DNA of 64,000 nt from Sesamum alatum (taxonomy: Eukaryota > Streptophyta > Magnoliopsida > Lamiales > Pedaliaceae), in contig JACGWO010000007.1 in assembly GCA_034509735.1 (NCBI GenBank), positions 558,001 through 622,000 on the forward strand, given 5' to 3'. The notes beneath the pieces are model-generated. The model had not been told where the DNA came from. It did no database searches and was given only the letters and a program-made list of their open reading frames with translations. The position numbers and the translations under genes were made by a program. Below are positions 48,174-59,567 of the stretch, in pieces; the first letter of the stretch is position 1, and the number at the start of each line of letters is the position of its first letter.

Positions 48174-51100
48174 TCAATCTTCCACCTCAGTGTTAAAAAC
48201 AAAACTGGGGAAAACGGAAGTGATGTCCCTGGAAGAAGATAAACATGGTGCTGGTCAAAGATTTGGGAAGATCAGATAATAGGGAGCGAAACATGATGTG
48301 ATAAAGAGGGAGTATACTTCAAATAATGTAGAGTCATGTTCCTCAAAAGTGATGGATGCCGTGAGACGAAAGCTTTCCAGTCGTCTTTATTAATTTTACC
48401 ATCCTTATCAGCGTCAGCATCCGCAAACGTCTGTTAAAAAGGATGAATTGATGGTAGTATAAACATATATCCCATCTACTGAAACCTATATTTACTGAAA
48501 GATTGTTGATTCAAATGAAGTCATACCTTGTCAATTATTAGCTCTAGCAGTTCGTCTGATAGTTTTGTGTCAGATTCCATAAGTATAGCAATCACCATCT
48601 GCTTGACCTGAAGCAAGAACTTTTTCCATCAACTCATAACATCTGTTAGAAAAATAGATTCATCATGGGAGAGTTATACAATTGGGTTACAGGTAAAGAA
48701 CCACAGTCGAGTTCCTACTTGTTGGACAATGCTCTACATAATATTATAAATCAATCTCATCTCTTGGTTGTCAAAAAGTTTAGAATTTTTAGGTACTAGG
48801 AAAAGATTATTGAAAGTCCCAACCCAAGTAGGTTCATGTCGAACATCTCATTGAGTGCCCCAGAAGGAACTGAAAACTTAATTCCCAAAACAACAAAACA
48901 GAGCTGATCCAATTTCAGATACCCCAATGAAAAGTAAGCAAAGGAACTGAAACAGTATGCTTCAATAGAAAATGGTATAACAATACCACCGGAATGTTTA
49001 GGGCCTAATTCCAAGCAACTCAACAGGGTCAAAAGCAACAGCAAAGTATGTCATGGAGGAAACACAGTTTAGCATCATAATAGGGGCCCATAAAAGAACA
49101 AAAAGGTGAACCATATGGACAGAGGAGATAGTGGAATTGTGAAAAAAGCTCGTCTGTATTTATAATAGTTGAAAATAATGAAATAATAGAAATTGTATTG
49201 CCTAGAAAAAGCCCATACTGGAAAAACATACAGCTTTCTTGCCATAATTACAGAAACTAATCTTATATCTTGTTCAAACTTATTTTATCATTAATCAGCC
49301 TGATAGTACTAGTAGCTTAATAAGATACTCACTTCTTCCCGCTCTATGAACCCAGTTTGTCTCAGATCATAAAGCTTGAATGAAACTGTAAAACAAGGAA
49401 AGGTGTCACAGATAGGGTAAGTGCACTGATTGAATGAACTTTTTGTAGCAAAAAAGAACAATCAATGTGATCCTCAAAACCTAGCTTTTCTTGCGTAGTT
49501 TTGAATTAAGTTGTAATACTATATACTATAAAACAAAAAGTATCCTCTTTATTTCTTACAATCTATTTTGTCCTCGACAGGGGCGTGAGGATGGAATACA
49601 TCAAGTGAAAGAACGAATTCCTCCAAATCAATAACACCATTCTGCTTTTTATCAAAAAGATCAAAAACCTGTAAGCAAAAGCAGGATGGCAAACACAAAG
49701 GAGCTTCAGTCTTCTTGGATAACAACAAAAGAATATACATAGCAGTAGCACTAAAGTCTATTGCAATATTAACATGCACCTTCACCTTTTGCAATAGATG
49801 ACAGAAATATAACACTCCATGCAATTGAAGTGCATAAATATAAGATAGATTTATGCCTACCATTACGATCAAAAATAGGTGCATATAAAGTGTTTTGTTT
49901 AAAAACACAGTTATTCAATTATTTAGCTACACAAGAAGATAGTATTAAGTTTCCCAATAAGCTCCTTACTAATCTCGTGCCAATCAGTACTGAGATGTCT
50001 TCAACAAAAGACAGGCCTACAGGGAATCTGCCAACAAGAGTGGTGTAGCATATAAGATGATTTTCTCAAGACAACTGAGAAAATAAAGACAAGAGTGATG
50101 CACGATCCGTTTTTCAGATGGAAATTGAGGAAGCAAGCAGCAAGAAACCAGCAAATTGCTTGACTTGATTAGTCTCCAACTGTATCTCACATCCATATTT
50201 ACTCAGCCAGAATACGAGTGTAAATTGGTTCGTCATTGGACCTTCCTATTAATTCCACAACTCTTAATGTCCATGCATGAGTTGTATAAAATGAAACAAG
50301 AAAATGTAGGTATAGAACAAAACCTAGCATCTCTTAGTATCTCAGTCCTGCCAGATGTTGACATTTCACATGTATTTCCATGTACCAATCTAACAAAGAC
50401 AGGACAAGAAGTAAGAATGTGATTACCCGATCCAAGAAAAGGTTCTCACCACATGCTGTTCTAAACAATGCCAGCTGAAGCTCTTCCTGCATGTGAAACA
50501 AGAAGTGAAAAATACATTTATACAACAATAACATACAGTTAAGGTGAAATTGTCAAAGAGTTCATGAAAAAGCCTGTAATTGGAATTGGATGCTAATAGC
50601 TACGGATGCGTACAAGAAAATTTCTTTAAAACATTGTAGAGAATACATGTGTGCTTATGACACACATATCAAAAGAATACTTATATATTATAGAAAACAA
50701 AAAGAAATCTATAACTAGAATGCATGTACTCAAATTTTCAGGTTAAGGAATTTGGTTGTTATGGTAAACAAGAAGTTTAAAGAACATGTGGAAATACCCA
50801 AAAACAGCAAATCAGATCTAACTCAAATTCTTGAACTCATTATGTGTTCAAATAACTCCCCGGTGTTGACATTCTCACCAAAGGAGTGAGGGAACAATTT
50901 CAGCCTTTTGCACCCACCCTCAACCCTGAACGAAACTGGTCACAAGCCTCAACCCTCATACAGTCCTATGGTTGCTTGTGTCTTCAGCCAACACATCACA
51001 CAAGCATTGTAAAACACAGGATGAAAGGTAAAAGCAATGGATTAAGGGCAGTCATCACATCACAATTCAAACACAATTAGAGCTCAAACAATCTGATGTT

Positions 51101-51867
51101 TTTACATATGGCTTAGAGTTATAGTTCATCAAGTCAAGCTCACACCAGTTTTCAGAATTTATTGAATGCTGCTATGTGTATTGAAACAGAGCTCAAACTT
51201 TTTGGTTGAGTTTGACCCAAATCTCGCGTAAGCATCACTATAACCGTTATTACAAAAGATGATATGGACAAATCTCCTCAAAGTAGCAAAACTTCACTGG
51301 AGCAACTATGTAGAAGAAAAACTATTTCATCTGAAAAATACAGAGTATGTTGTAAACCTGAAGCGATACCTTATGTATCAAACCATCATCAATGATTGAA
51401 CTGCTTAACTTCTTAAACAACTCATGCAATGCCTCCACTTCATTTATAGTAACTGCAATAGAAACAAAACAAGTACTTCCAGTATCAACCAACAATTATC
51501 AAACCAAAAGGCAAATAAAGCTCCATAACGACAGGGGGAAGAAGAGATATCATAAAAAAATCCATACAATGAGATTTCTCCGAGAGTCGAACAATCTCCT
51601 TGAACTCATAACGCAATTTCTTTCCACCGCTCAATTTTCGGCATTCGAAACAACCGGAGAACGCGAAAGCCAAAGCGTCGATTATAGCTATAATCGGAAA
51701 CACCGCCGCGCAGAGCTTCTCCGCAAATTTCAGAGAACTAGCGCCCAGCTTCTCACCAGAACACAATCAATAACCACAAAGTCAATTAAAATTTGACGTA
51801 AACTCAATCACACGTTTACATCAATACATCAGGCAAAATTTACCAGCGATTTGTTGGTCGAATCCAT
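48174..51867 (-). CDS. CBL10: Calcineurin B-like calcium sensor, CBL10 type
   Basis: There are nine coding exons on the minus strand: 51867-51844, 51751-51568, 51452-51370, 50486-50427, 49668-49560, 49385-49333, 48607-48527, 48430-48318 and 48228-48174. The joined frame is 762 nt, 253 residues. A hydrophobic segment at about 21-43 ([21 protein letters not shown]) followed by CFECR marks the CBL10 group, which lacks the usual myristoylation start. EF-hand loops are seen at about 82-95 (irregular), 123-134 ([12 protein letters not shown]), 160-171 ([12 protein letters not shown]) and 204-215 ([12 protein letters not shown]). The C-terminal FPSF motif, where CIPKs phosphorylate CBLs, has S244. 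CBL10 recruits CIPK24 to membranes in salt tolerance. The tiny first exon (24 nt) is inferred: an in-frame stop lies upstream of exon 2 unless it is spliced. The gene has long introns of 0.1-0.9 kb. Confidence 0.9.
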
Positions 51868-52585
51868 TTGAGAAAAAATCAAAAGTAACTCGTATCCTCC
51901 CGCTCTTTCACGCACAAACCAAATTTTTATCTTAAATCTCCTGTTTCTTTCTTTCTACACGTTGTAGATGAAGATAGATGCAAACAAATATATAGCAAGA
52001 GTAGTAGCTGCGGGGGGAGGTAAACTTCAACAAATGTGTTGGATCACTTTCTTTGATTTCCTTTCGGCCTACATGACATTTCTTACTATTTATAAGATTA
52101 TGCATTTTATCCTTATCAACTTTACCATAAGTAATTTTGTAAATATTTTATTATCATTTATAATTTATGCGAAGTTTAAACATCTAATTTGTTTTTTAAA
52201 AAATATAATTTTTTGAAGTAATATTGGAATATTCTGTGGAGCTTGAATTTTCAATGATAATTTTGTAATTAATATAATTTAAATAAGTTAATGTTTTTCA
52301 GTTTTTAAAAATTTATAATGCGTAGTGTCTAATGAGTTTTAAAATACTTTATAAAACATTTAAAAATATATATAAATTTGCCCAAACACTTTGTTGGTTG
52401 TACAAGGTTTAAGCAATTTATCCTCTGTGATATTGCGAATAAGTAAATAACTCTGAAGAAAAAAATAATAATTTACCTCTCGTTTTTTTTTTTAAAAAAA
52501 AAATAGAACAATCTATCTTCTTATCTAAGAAAATAAATTATTCGCTTTTAAAAAACATGAATATATGTTTTGCTATTTCATTTTT
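51868..52585. other. CBL10 upstream region and AT-rich DNA
   Basis: The first 150 bp should contain the CBL leader and promoter. The rest is AT-rich, with no gene. Confidence 0.4.
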
Positions 52586-53006
52586 GGGTGAATTCCAATG
52601 ACCTTCCTAAAGTTTGGTATAATTACGAATACTCTCTTATTATTTTTAAAATTACAAATACCCCTAAAAGATTTGCAATTTTTAACCAATGGCCCGAATT
52701 TGTCTATCTTACCCTTGAATTTTTATAAATTATAAAAAAATCAACCTAGCCAAATTACATTATTGCTTCTCTATGTAAAAAACGTAATTAATCTCTCCTT
52801 GCGTACTTTTGTTCAAAATTTTAGAAAATTTAAAAAAATAATTCAATTTATATAAGGGCATTTTGGTCAGTTCACCCATAATAACGGATGCAAATGAGTT
52901 ATTTGTTATACGGTTACAAACCTCATGGGATATTTGTAATCCTTAAAATAATGAGAGGATATCCGTAATTATACCAAATCTTATAAAAAATTATTATAAT
53001 TTACCA
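52586..53006. mobile_element. Fold-back Mutator-like MITE (subfamily a), 8/9 duplication
   Basis: It starts GGGTGAATTCCAATGACC and ends TTATAATTTACCA (last base changed from C). The interior matches 42716-43139 and 54483-54893 (GGGCATTTTGGTCAGTT, ATGCAAATGAGTTATTTGTTA). Flanks: TTCATTTTT (52577-52585) and TTTATTTTT (53007-53015). Confidence 0.75.
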
Positions 53007-54482
53007 TTTATTTTTTGTAAAAAGTTATTTTGCACATACTTCATATCACATTGGATTACTTGTATTTTTTCTTCCTGGAAAATATATTTTGAACTTGTAA
53101 TTGGATGGTATCCAAGTAGATTATGGAACACATGAATTATGAAAAAAATCTAGTATTGCATGTGAATAATTTAGTGCATTATTGTTGCTTATTTGAAGAA
53201 ACAAAGTAGTAGATACTTTTGAGGTTCATAGTATGTGACACGTGGCCCCTGGGACACAAACTTGTGGATAAGAATACTTCTTCTTTCTTTATTTTCTATT
53301 CTGCAATTAATTTAATTTAAATAAAGTCTCCAGTCTCCGGTCTCCACCTTCTATTCTTGTTCTCTTATTCTTCTCATTTTTTATTGGGGATAATTCCATG
53401 TGTATTCCAAACTTATGAATTATTTATATAAATTATTTTTGCTTTTAAATAATTACGTATATTTGAATAAACGTTGACATCATTTATATAAAACTTTATA
53501 ATTTTTGAAAAATTACACGTACACTTTCTAGAAATATCAATATTATTACATAAACTGAGTTGCCTATATTTTTTTGTTGCAGAAGTGATTTCTATAATTA
53601 CGCAAACGATATGAATAATTTGTATAAATAAATCATAAATTAGGAGCGTAAATATAATTATTTTATTATTATTTAACAAAAATCATGTGGCTCAAACATT
53701 TAGGCTTTGTGTGTTTTTAATTTCATTCTCAATTATTTAATCGTTTAAAAATATTGTGAAAATATGTTATAATTACGTATTTAAGTTAAAAAGAATTTCT
53801 TTGTCTTCCAACCATAATATTAATTTCCTCCGTGTGTATAATACATTTCAATCCTAATAAAATAAAAACATATGCTCATTAAAATATCGATATGACGTTG
53901 TCAATAACTTTAAATAAAAAAAAAAAAGACTTTCAAATTTCATTCAGGTGACAAAATGTAATATTTAGACACTATTAGTAATAAAATAATATGTCAACAT
54001 CTATCAATTTACACACATTTTCATTTTTGCCGAAATATCTATATAAAAACCAAAGTGGGTCTCTCTAAATGAAAATGATGTTTTAGACCAGTGACTAAAA
54101 CTATGGTCCATAAATAAGTTCAAGATCATAAGTTCGAATCTGACCGAGTATATGGGTGTTTTCCTCATTTTACGTGAGTTCATTAGTGTCATTTGTTTTG
54201 TTTTTCCTAGTTGTATTTATGTATTGCACGAATATTGGTAAATTGATTGAACTAATTTATTGTTCAATTTATTGAGATATTAACATAATTATATAAATAT
54301 GATTGAAAAAAAAAAACATCACCATGCATTGATGAGTACGGAGATTACCGGTGGTTGTATTATTAAATATATTTTTTAGTAGAATTGATGATTATATAAT
54401 TATATCATTATCAATAAATTGAAAAACATATAGATTCGATCAATAAACTCCACACTAAAATAAAACTAAGAGATAAATTGTA
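53007..54482. other. AT-rich intergenic DNA with decayed repeats
   Basis: A decayed superfamily copy lies at about 53386-53665 (left GGGGATAATTCCATG, right GCGTAAATATAATTA). A SINE-like stretch sits at 54080-54300 (box B-like AAGTTCGAATCTG). No gene is seen. Confidence 0.4.
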
Positions 54483-54893
54483 GGGTGAATTACAATGATT
54501 TTCATTGAGGTTTGTCATAATTACGAATACCTCGTTGTTTCAGAAATTACCCCCTTGAAGTTTGTAACTGTATAACAAATAATTTATTCTCATCCATTTT
54601 TTATGGGTGAACAAACTAAAATGCCATTATGCAAATTAAACTAATTTTTATATTTTTTTTGGACAAAAATGCGTAGGGAGATGTTTGTTACGTTTTTTAC
54701 ACATAGGAGCAATAATGTAATTTGTCTCGGCTGATTTTTCTATAATTTAAAGAAAAAAAATCAAGGGCAAAATAGACCATTTTAGATCATTGGTTAAAAA
54801 TTACAAATCTCAGGGGGTATTTATAATTTTTGAAACAACAAGGGGGTATTCGTAATTATGCCAAACCTTATGAAAGGTCGTTGTAATCCACCC
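54483..54893. mobile_element. Fold-back Mutator-like MITE (subfamily a) with perfect 9-bp duplication
   Basis: It starts GGGTGAATTACAATGA and ends TCGTTGTAATCCACCC. Its interior is largely the inverse of the copy at 42716-43139 (GCAATAATGTAATTTG, TTGGTTAAAAATTACAAATC). The flanks are identical: TAAATTGTA at 54474-54482 and 54894-54902. Confidence 0.85.
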
Positions 54894-54944
54894 TAAATTG
54901 TAATAAACTCATTCCAAACGAGACAAATACCTACAAATCTTTTT

Positions 54945-54999
54945 TTTGAAGTAAAAACGATGAATATTATTAATTGAACTAAATCGATTACAATCAACC
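54945..54999 (-). mobile_element. SINE family 1 3' tail joined to the gag relic
   Basis: The minus strand reads GATTGTAATCGATTTAGTTC then AATTAATAATATTCATCG. This matches the tail of the SINE copy at 62148-62335 (TTCGATTTACTTCAATTAATAATATTTATCGC). It directly follows the end of the gag-like frame, so it is a junction of two retroelements. Confidence 0.45.
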
Positions 55000-56130
55000 C
55001 CGTTGACTGTCAATACAAACAATCCTACTATTCCCACGTATTTCAATATATTTTTGTGATCGCATGAGTAAATCTTCCAAAGTGGCGGGGGGCTTTCCAG
55101 CTATTGATTCTTTGAATCTCCTTGGGAGTAGGCTCTGTTGGACAATGCTGGCCAACAACTCATGGACGTGGGGCACCTCGTGCACATCTTCCACAAACCT
55201 TTGAATATAGTCTCTCAACGACTATCTTTCCTTCTGCCGAATAGTGAATAGGTACGCGGCCGTTTTCGGGACCTTCTTGTTCATGGAAAAATGATGTAGG
55301 AAGCGCTGGGTCAGCTGCTCGAGGCTGGAAATTGTTAGCGGGTAGCTGGTTGAACCAAGTTAGGGCGCATTTTGAAAGTGTAGTGTGGAAGACTTTGCAA
55401 TAAGCCGTGTCGCTCAAATCATACCAATCGATCTTAGAGTAGAATTTGTCTAGATGTTCTTGTGGGTCTCCCGTACCGTCGTATTCCGAGAGGTTCGAGA
55501 CCTTCACTCCTGTTGGGAGCGCCTCGGCCAAGATCGCCGGGCTGAAAGGGCTACGCCCATGGGGGGCCACTGCCAAGGGGAGATAGGGATCCTCCACCAC
55601 TCTTGAAGGTAAAGGTGCCGTGGGCTGCCTCGATTGTAGGGGGAGTTGGTCCAGGTCCTGGGCAACCTCTAGTCTAGAAACTCTGTTGTTCACCTCTTCC
55701 CGCCTCTGTTCATTCCCCTTGGGAGCCGAGGATTCTTCTCGACTTCGATGAAGAGAAGGAGGGGCGGGTTCATGGGGTGGTTGTTCGCAAACTGAGCCAC
55801 TGCTTGTGCGGCTGCTCGAGTGGTAGCGTCTTGGATCAGTGCTAACAATGCTTCTTGCATCAGTTGGATCTTTGCTCATTGGGGTGGGACGTCTCCTAGA
55901 GGAAGGGCTTCGTTATGAGGTTGTTGCTCACAGGGTGGTTCCTGGCCAAGAGGTGGTCCAACCACTCCGTTCGGGGGATCTTGTCCATGGCGTGGTGATT
56001 GTTCATGGGGTGGGTGCAGTTCTGCCCCGTTATCATGAGTCTCTGGGGGCAATGTCCATCCCGTGAACGTCGTGTGCTCGTGACCTGGTTTGCATTCTCA
56101 ATGTTGATGGCAATACTTCCCACAGACGTC
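54994..56130 (-). pseudogene. Ty3/gypsy gag relic, frameshifted
   Basis: On the minus strand the gag frame starts near 56130-55880, contains SEYDGTGDPQEHLDKFYSKID and TLSKCALTWFNQLP (the retrotransposon gag domain), and ends RDYIQRFVEDVHEV..LPRRFKESIAGKPPATLEDLL. A 2-base loss near 55335 shifts the frame and an in-frame stop lies near 55220. Protease, reverse transcriptase and integrase are missing. Immediately upstream are a primer-binding site-like TTGGCGACGTCTGTGGGAAG (56135-56116 minus) and a short LTR, so this is the 5' end of a truncated gypsy element. Confidence 0.8.
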
Positions 56131-56135
56131 GCCAA

Positions 56136-56340
56136 TGATGTGGAGGTGATTTTTTAATGAAGGAATAATCGGAAGACCCCGCGAACCATTGGGAGAGGTG
56201 ACGTTACCACTATCACTGGGCTCCTACCCTAAAAAGTCAACTAAGATGGAAAAATTTCTCTAACTAAAATTTAGGGTGCAATTGTGTCGAGGGCATTTTC
56301 TTCCGATTATTCCTTCATTAAAAAAATCACCTCCACATCA
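56136..56340 (-). mobile_element. Short (205 bp) 5' LTR with about 40-bp inverted ends
   Basis: On the minus strand it runs TGATGTGGAGGTGATTTTTT..AAAAAATCACCTCCACATCA. The outer 40 bases (to CGGAAG) are inverted copies of each other, differing by one T. The gag leader and a primer-binding site-like TTGGCGACGTCTGTGGG follow directly, which fixes it as the 5' LTR. The 205-bp length is unusually short and the inverted ends unusually long for a gypsy LTR. The bases beyond the outer end read ATTTC; no partner duplication can be seen because the 3' end is lost. Confidence 0.6.
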
Positions 56341-56750
56341 ATTTCAAATTTGTTTAAACTATAATTTTAACCATTAAACTAATACATCATTAATATATTA
56401 TTAAATCCAGCTACTAGTAAGAGCATACACCACTTTGTGTTCATACGTGAAGGGAGAATATGCGTAAAGTTGTAATCATTAGCCCTTATTTTTTTAATTA
56501 GCAATAATTGTGGTGCTTAATAATTACAATTATAATTAATGATGGCGATCGCCCAAGATTGTGGTGTTACACTTGGATTTGCGGTGTCTAATTAGAGTTA
56601 AATATAATATCATGCTTATGTGGGAAATTATAATTGGTAACCGGTTTCCTCGTTTCTCCAAGCTAAGTGGACATGGATGGGATTCAACTATTTTTCATTA
56701 CACACATGTGCATATGTGAAATTATCGTCCTAATTAGTCGAGGAGGACTA
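56341..56750. other. AT-rich intergenic DNA
   Basis: No gene or repeat is recognised. Confidence 0.4.
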
Positions 56751-56986
56751 ATTTAATTGACGAAGTTGAGACCTTATGATCCTAAAGGTTATGGGTTTGA
56801 CCCATTGTGTGGGTTGATGTTATTTTTACTATATAGTAGGTGTGATTTACTGCTATAATAGCAGTTGTTAGTGTATGTGATGTTATTGATTTGATTGTTT
56901 GTAATTGTCTCTGTGTGATATTGATAGCCGACAGAACTGAATGTAATCACTTTACTTTTGATTAATAAAATTTATCACTTTCAATT
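56751..56986 (+). mobile_element. tRNA-like SINE, family 1
   Basis: It starts with box A-like TTAATTGACGAAGTTGAGACC and box B-like GGGTTTGACCC. It shares the body GTGATGTTATTGATTTGATTG and GTAATTGTCTCTGT with the copy at 4318-4497, and ends GATTAATAAAATTTATCACTTTC before an A-rich tract. An extra 60 bp (56825-56885) with an inverted pair (GATTTACTGCTATAATAGCAG) is inserted after box B compared with the copy at 4318. Confidence 0.6.
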
Positions 56987-57050
56987 CAAAAAAGGAAATT
57001 ATCTTCCTAACTGAGTTGGGCTAAAATTCAAATTACTTACATAATAAATA

Positions 57051-57541
57051 GGGATAATTACACCATCGTCTTCTAAAATTTGGTATAATTATACATAAAC
57101 CTTCTGTGTTTTGGAAAATTACATCTAATACACTTGAGGTTTGCTTTCGTCTAACAAATAAGTCCATCCGTTAGTCAAAATTCACAGAATTTATTGATAT
57201 TAACAAAAAAAAAGAACGAAAATTCATATTTACCTCAATTGACTTATTACTAACTTATTGCAGGTCAAACAAATCTTTTTATGACCAAACTACCCTTGTA
57301 TATCTTCATACATGAATGCATGTGAGAGTTATATATTCACCGTTATAAGAGTAATTTAGTCATAAAAGATTTGTTTGATCTGCAATAAGTCAGCAATAAG
57401 CAATTGACGAAAATATCAATATTCGTTCATTCTTTTGTTAATATCAACAAATTTGGATGAACCTATTTGTTAGACGGAAGCAAATTTCAAGGAGTACTAG
57501 ATGTATTTTTTCAAAACAGACGAGAGGTGTGTAATTAGCGC
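57051..57541. mobile_element. Fold-back Mutator-like MITE (subfamily b) with perfect 9-bp duplication
   Basis: It starts GGGATAATTACACCATCG and ends AGGTGTGTAATTAGCGC. It has long mirrored inner blocks (GACTTATTACTAACTTATTGCAGG against CTGCAATAAGTCAGC). The flanks are identical: TAATAAATA at 57042-57050 and 57542-57550. Confidence 0.8.
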
Positions 57542-57565
57542 TAATAAATATATTACATTAGTTAA

Positions 57566-58027
57566 AGATAAATTACAACCACCTTCATTGAAATTCGACA
57601 TAATTACACATACATTCTTGTTGTTAGAAAAACCACAAATATTCTACACTTCAAGCGTACATATAACAACAAGCCAATTCCATTAGCTTCTGTTAGGTTT
57701 TCATGCAATTTTTGTGGTGAACTAACCAAAATACCCTTTAAGAATAGAATTATGATTTTATATATTTTTTAGAATTTTATAAAATATTTTTATGGACTAA
57801 TATGCTCTATTAATTATTTATTTTACCACCCTCAATTCTTTTTCTTACAATTTTCAAATATTATTTTTTAAACTAAATCAACAAGGGTAAAGTAGTAATT
57901 TCTACCATATTCTAGGGACTACATAATTTATTTTATTTTATATGAGGTGGGTATTTGTAATATTTCGAACAATATGAAAATATTTATAATTACGTCATAC
58001 CTCAAATAAAGTAGCTGTAATTTACCC
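57566..58027. mobile_element. Fold-back MITE, subfamily a, decayed
   Basis: The left end GATAAATTACAACCACC and the right end GTAGCTGTAATTTACCC are inverted. Inner blocks (CATAATTACACATACATTC and TATAATTACGTCATACC) match. The flanking 9-mers do not match, so the duplication has decayed or been lost. Confidence 0.55.
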
Positions 58028-58117
58028 TTAATTATATAATTAGTATACATTTTAAAAATAGTAATTACTCACATGATAAGTACATACATTGTCATTTGTA
58101 CTTCAACATAATTTTTA

Positions 58118-58930
58118 GGGTTAAATACAGTTACCACTTACCATCCATGAAGTATCTACCCTACATCAATTATCCCTATAAATTATTAAAACCTTAAAAA
58201 AAAACCTGACCTTCTAACACCTTTAATTTTAAAGTTTAAAAAGTCCATTTTACCCTTACTAAAAATTATTTATGAAAAAAAAATTAAAAGGATTTTTAAA
58301 ATACCAAAACCACTCTTTTTTTAAGTTTCATCTAATTTTATTTTCACTTGCTCATCGAGCACTTTTTATTTTTATAATTCTAAAGTATTTGGAGCTCATT
58401 TTATTTTAGTTTAACTTATTTGTCAAACCAAGTTAAAAATAAATTTATACATTCATATAATTTGCACATTTATATAATTACCATATATATAAATAAATAT
58501 TAATTGTATATTTTCTTATTAGTTCGTGATCAGCTCTTTCGATTTTATTAATTGTATATTTATTTAAGTAAATATATAAATATATATATGCATGTATAAA
58601 TTTATTTTTAATTTGGTTTGACAAATAAGGGAAGCTAAAATAAAATGAGCTCCAAGTACTTTAGGATTACGAAAATAAAAAGAGCTCGATGAACAAGTGA
58701 AACTAGAACTATACAAAATTTCAAAAAAGAGTGGTTTTGATATTTTGAAAATTTCTTTTAATTTTTTTTAAAAAGCAATTTTTCGTAAAGGTAAAATGAA
58801 TATTTTTAACTTAAAAAATGAAAGGAGTTAGAAGGCCAATTTTTTTTTTTTTTAATTTTAAGGTTTTAATACTTTAGGGAGATAATTAATGTGGGGTGAA
58901 TACTTTAGGGATGGTAACTGTGTTTAACCC
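58118..58930. mobile_element. 813-bp fold-back element with about 330-bp inverted arms (subfamily d)
   Basis: It starts GGGTTAAATACAGTTACCAC and ends GGTAACTGTGTTTAACCC. Arms match over about 330 bp, including CACTTGCTCATCGAGC against GCTCGATGAACAAGTG and GAGCTCATTTTATTTTAG against CTAAAATAAAATGAGCTC. It has no coding. A clear 9-bp duplication is absent. The arms are far longer than in the other members. Confidence 0.75.
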
Positions 58931-59275
58931 TGAAAATAATTAAATATTAAATCTAATGTAAAATGAGAAAATTTGAATACTTATTGCCTAACATGTTTCG
59001 CAAGCAACGCAAAAAGTAGTAAAGATGAAATAATATTCACATGACGCTGTTTATTTTCTAATATTATAAAGATGAGTGTTTGTTTTGTTATATCTTTTTG
59101 TGCAAAAATAGCAAAAGGCGCTGCGAAAAAGAAAAAGGATAGTGATATGATTTGAGTTGCGTTTATACTATTACTAGCCGTCATGGCACGTCGTTCCTAC
59201 GTGCATATAAAATAATATTACACGTTTTAAAATTATTGCAAATATGAAAAAATATATAAAAATCAATACATTATA
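58931..59275. other. AT-rich DNA with an inverted Helitron-like 3' end
   Basis: Around 59174-59210 the minus strand reads GCACGTAGGAACGACGTGCC..GACGGCTAG before T, a family A 3' end with intact hairpin and CTAG. Otherwise no feature is seen. Confidence 0.5.
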
Positions 59276-59567
59276 TTTATACTATTATATAAAGAAAACC
59301 TCATTCACATTCACAAACGGCGGTTACTTACACCGCTGCACCATTTTTTGTGAGGTCAAAAATGCCCTTCAATCGATAATATAATCAACTTATTCAATTT
59401 CCAAAGTTTCACTAATTGATAAATTAAATTTTTTTCTTTCTTTTATCTTGTTAATGTGATGTAATGATTTATATTTTGCTCTTATTTATAATAATAATAA
59501 TAATATATTTTAAAGTGCAAAAAAATATTTATATATGCACGCAGGAACGGCGTGCTACATTAGCTAG
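59276..59567 (+). mobile_element. Helitron-like family A element, complete short copy
   Basis: It starts TTTATACTATTATATAAAG after an A, followed by the signature CATTCACAAACGGCGGTTACTTACACCGC. It ends with the hairpin GCACGCAGGAACGGCGTGC, then TACATTAGCTAG before a T. The hairpin followed after a short gap by CTAG and T is the expected Helitron 3' end. The 5' TC is changed to TT. Length is about 290 bp with no coding, so it is non-autonomous. Confidence 0.65.
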
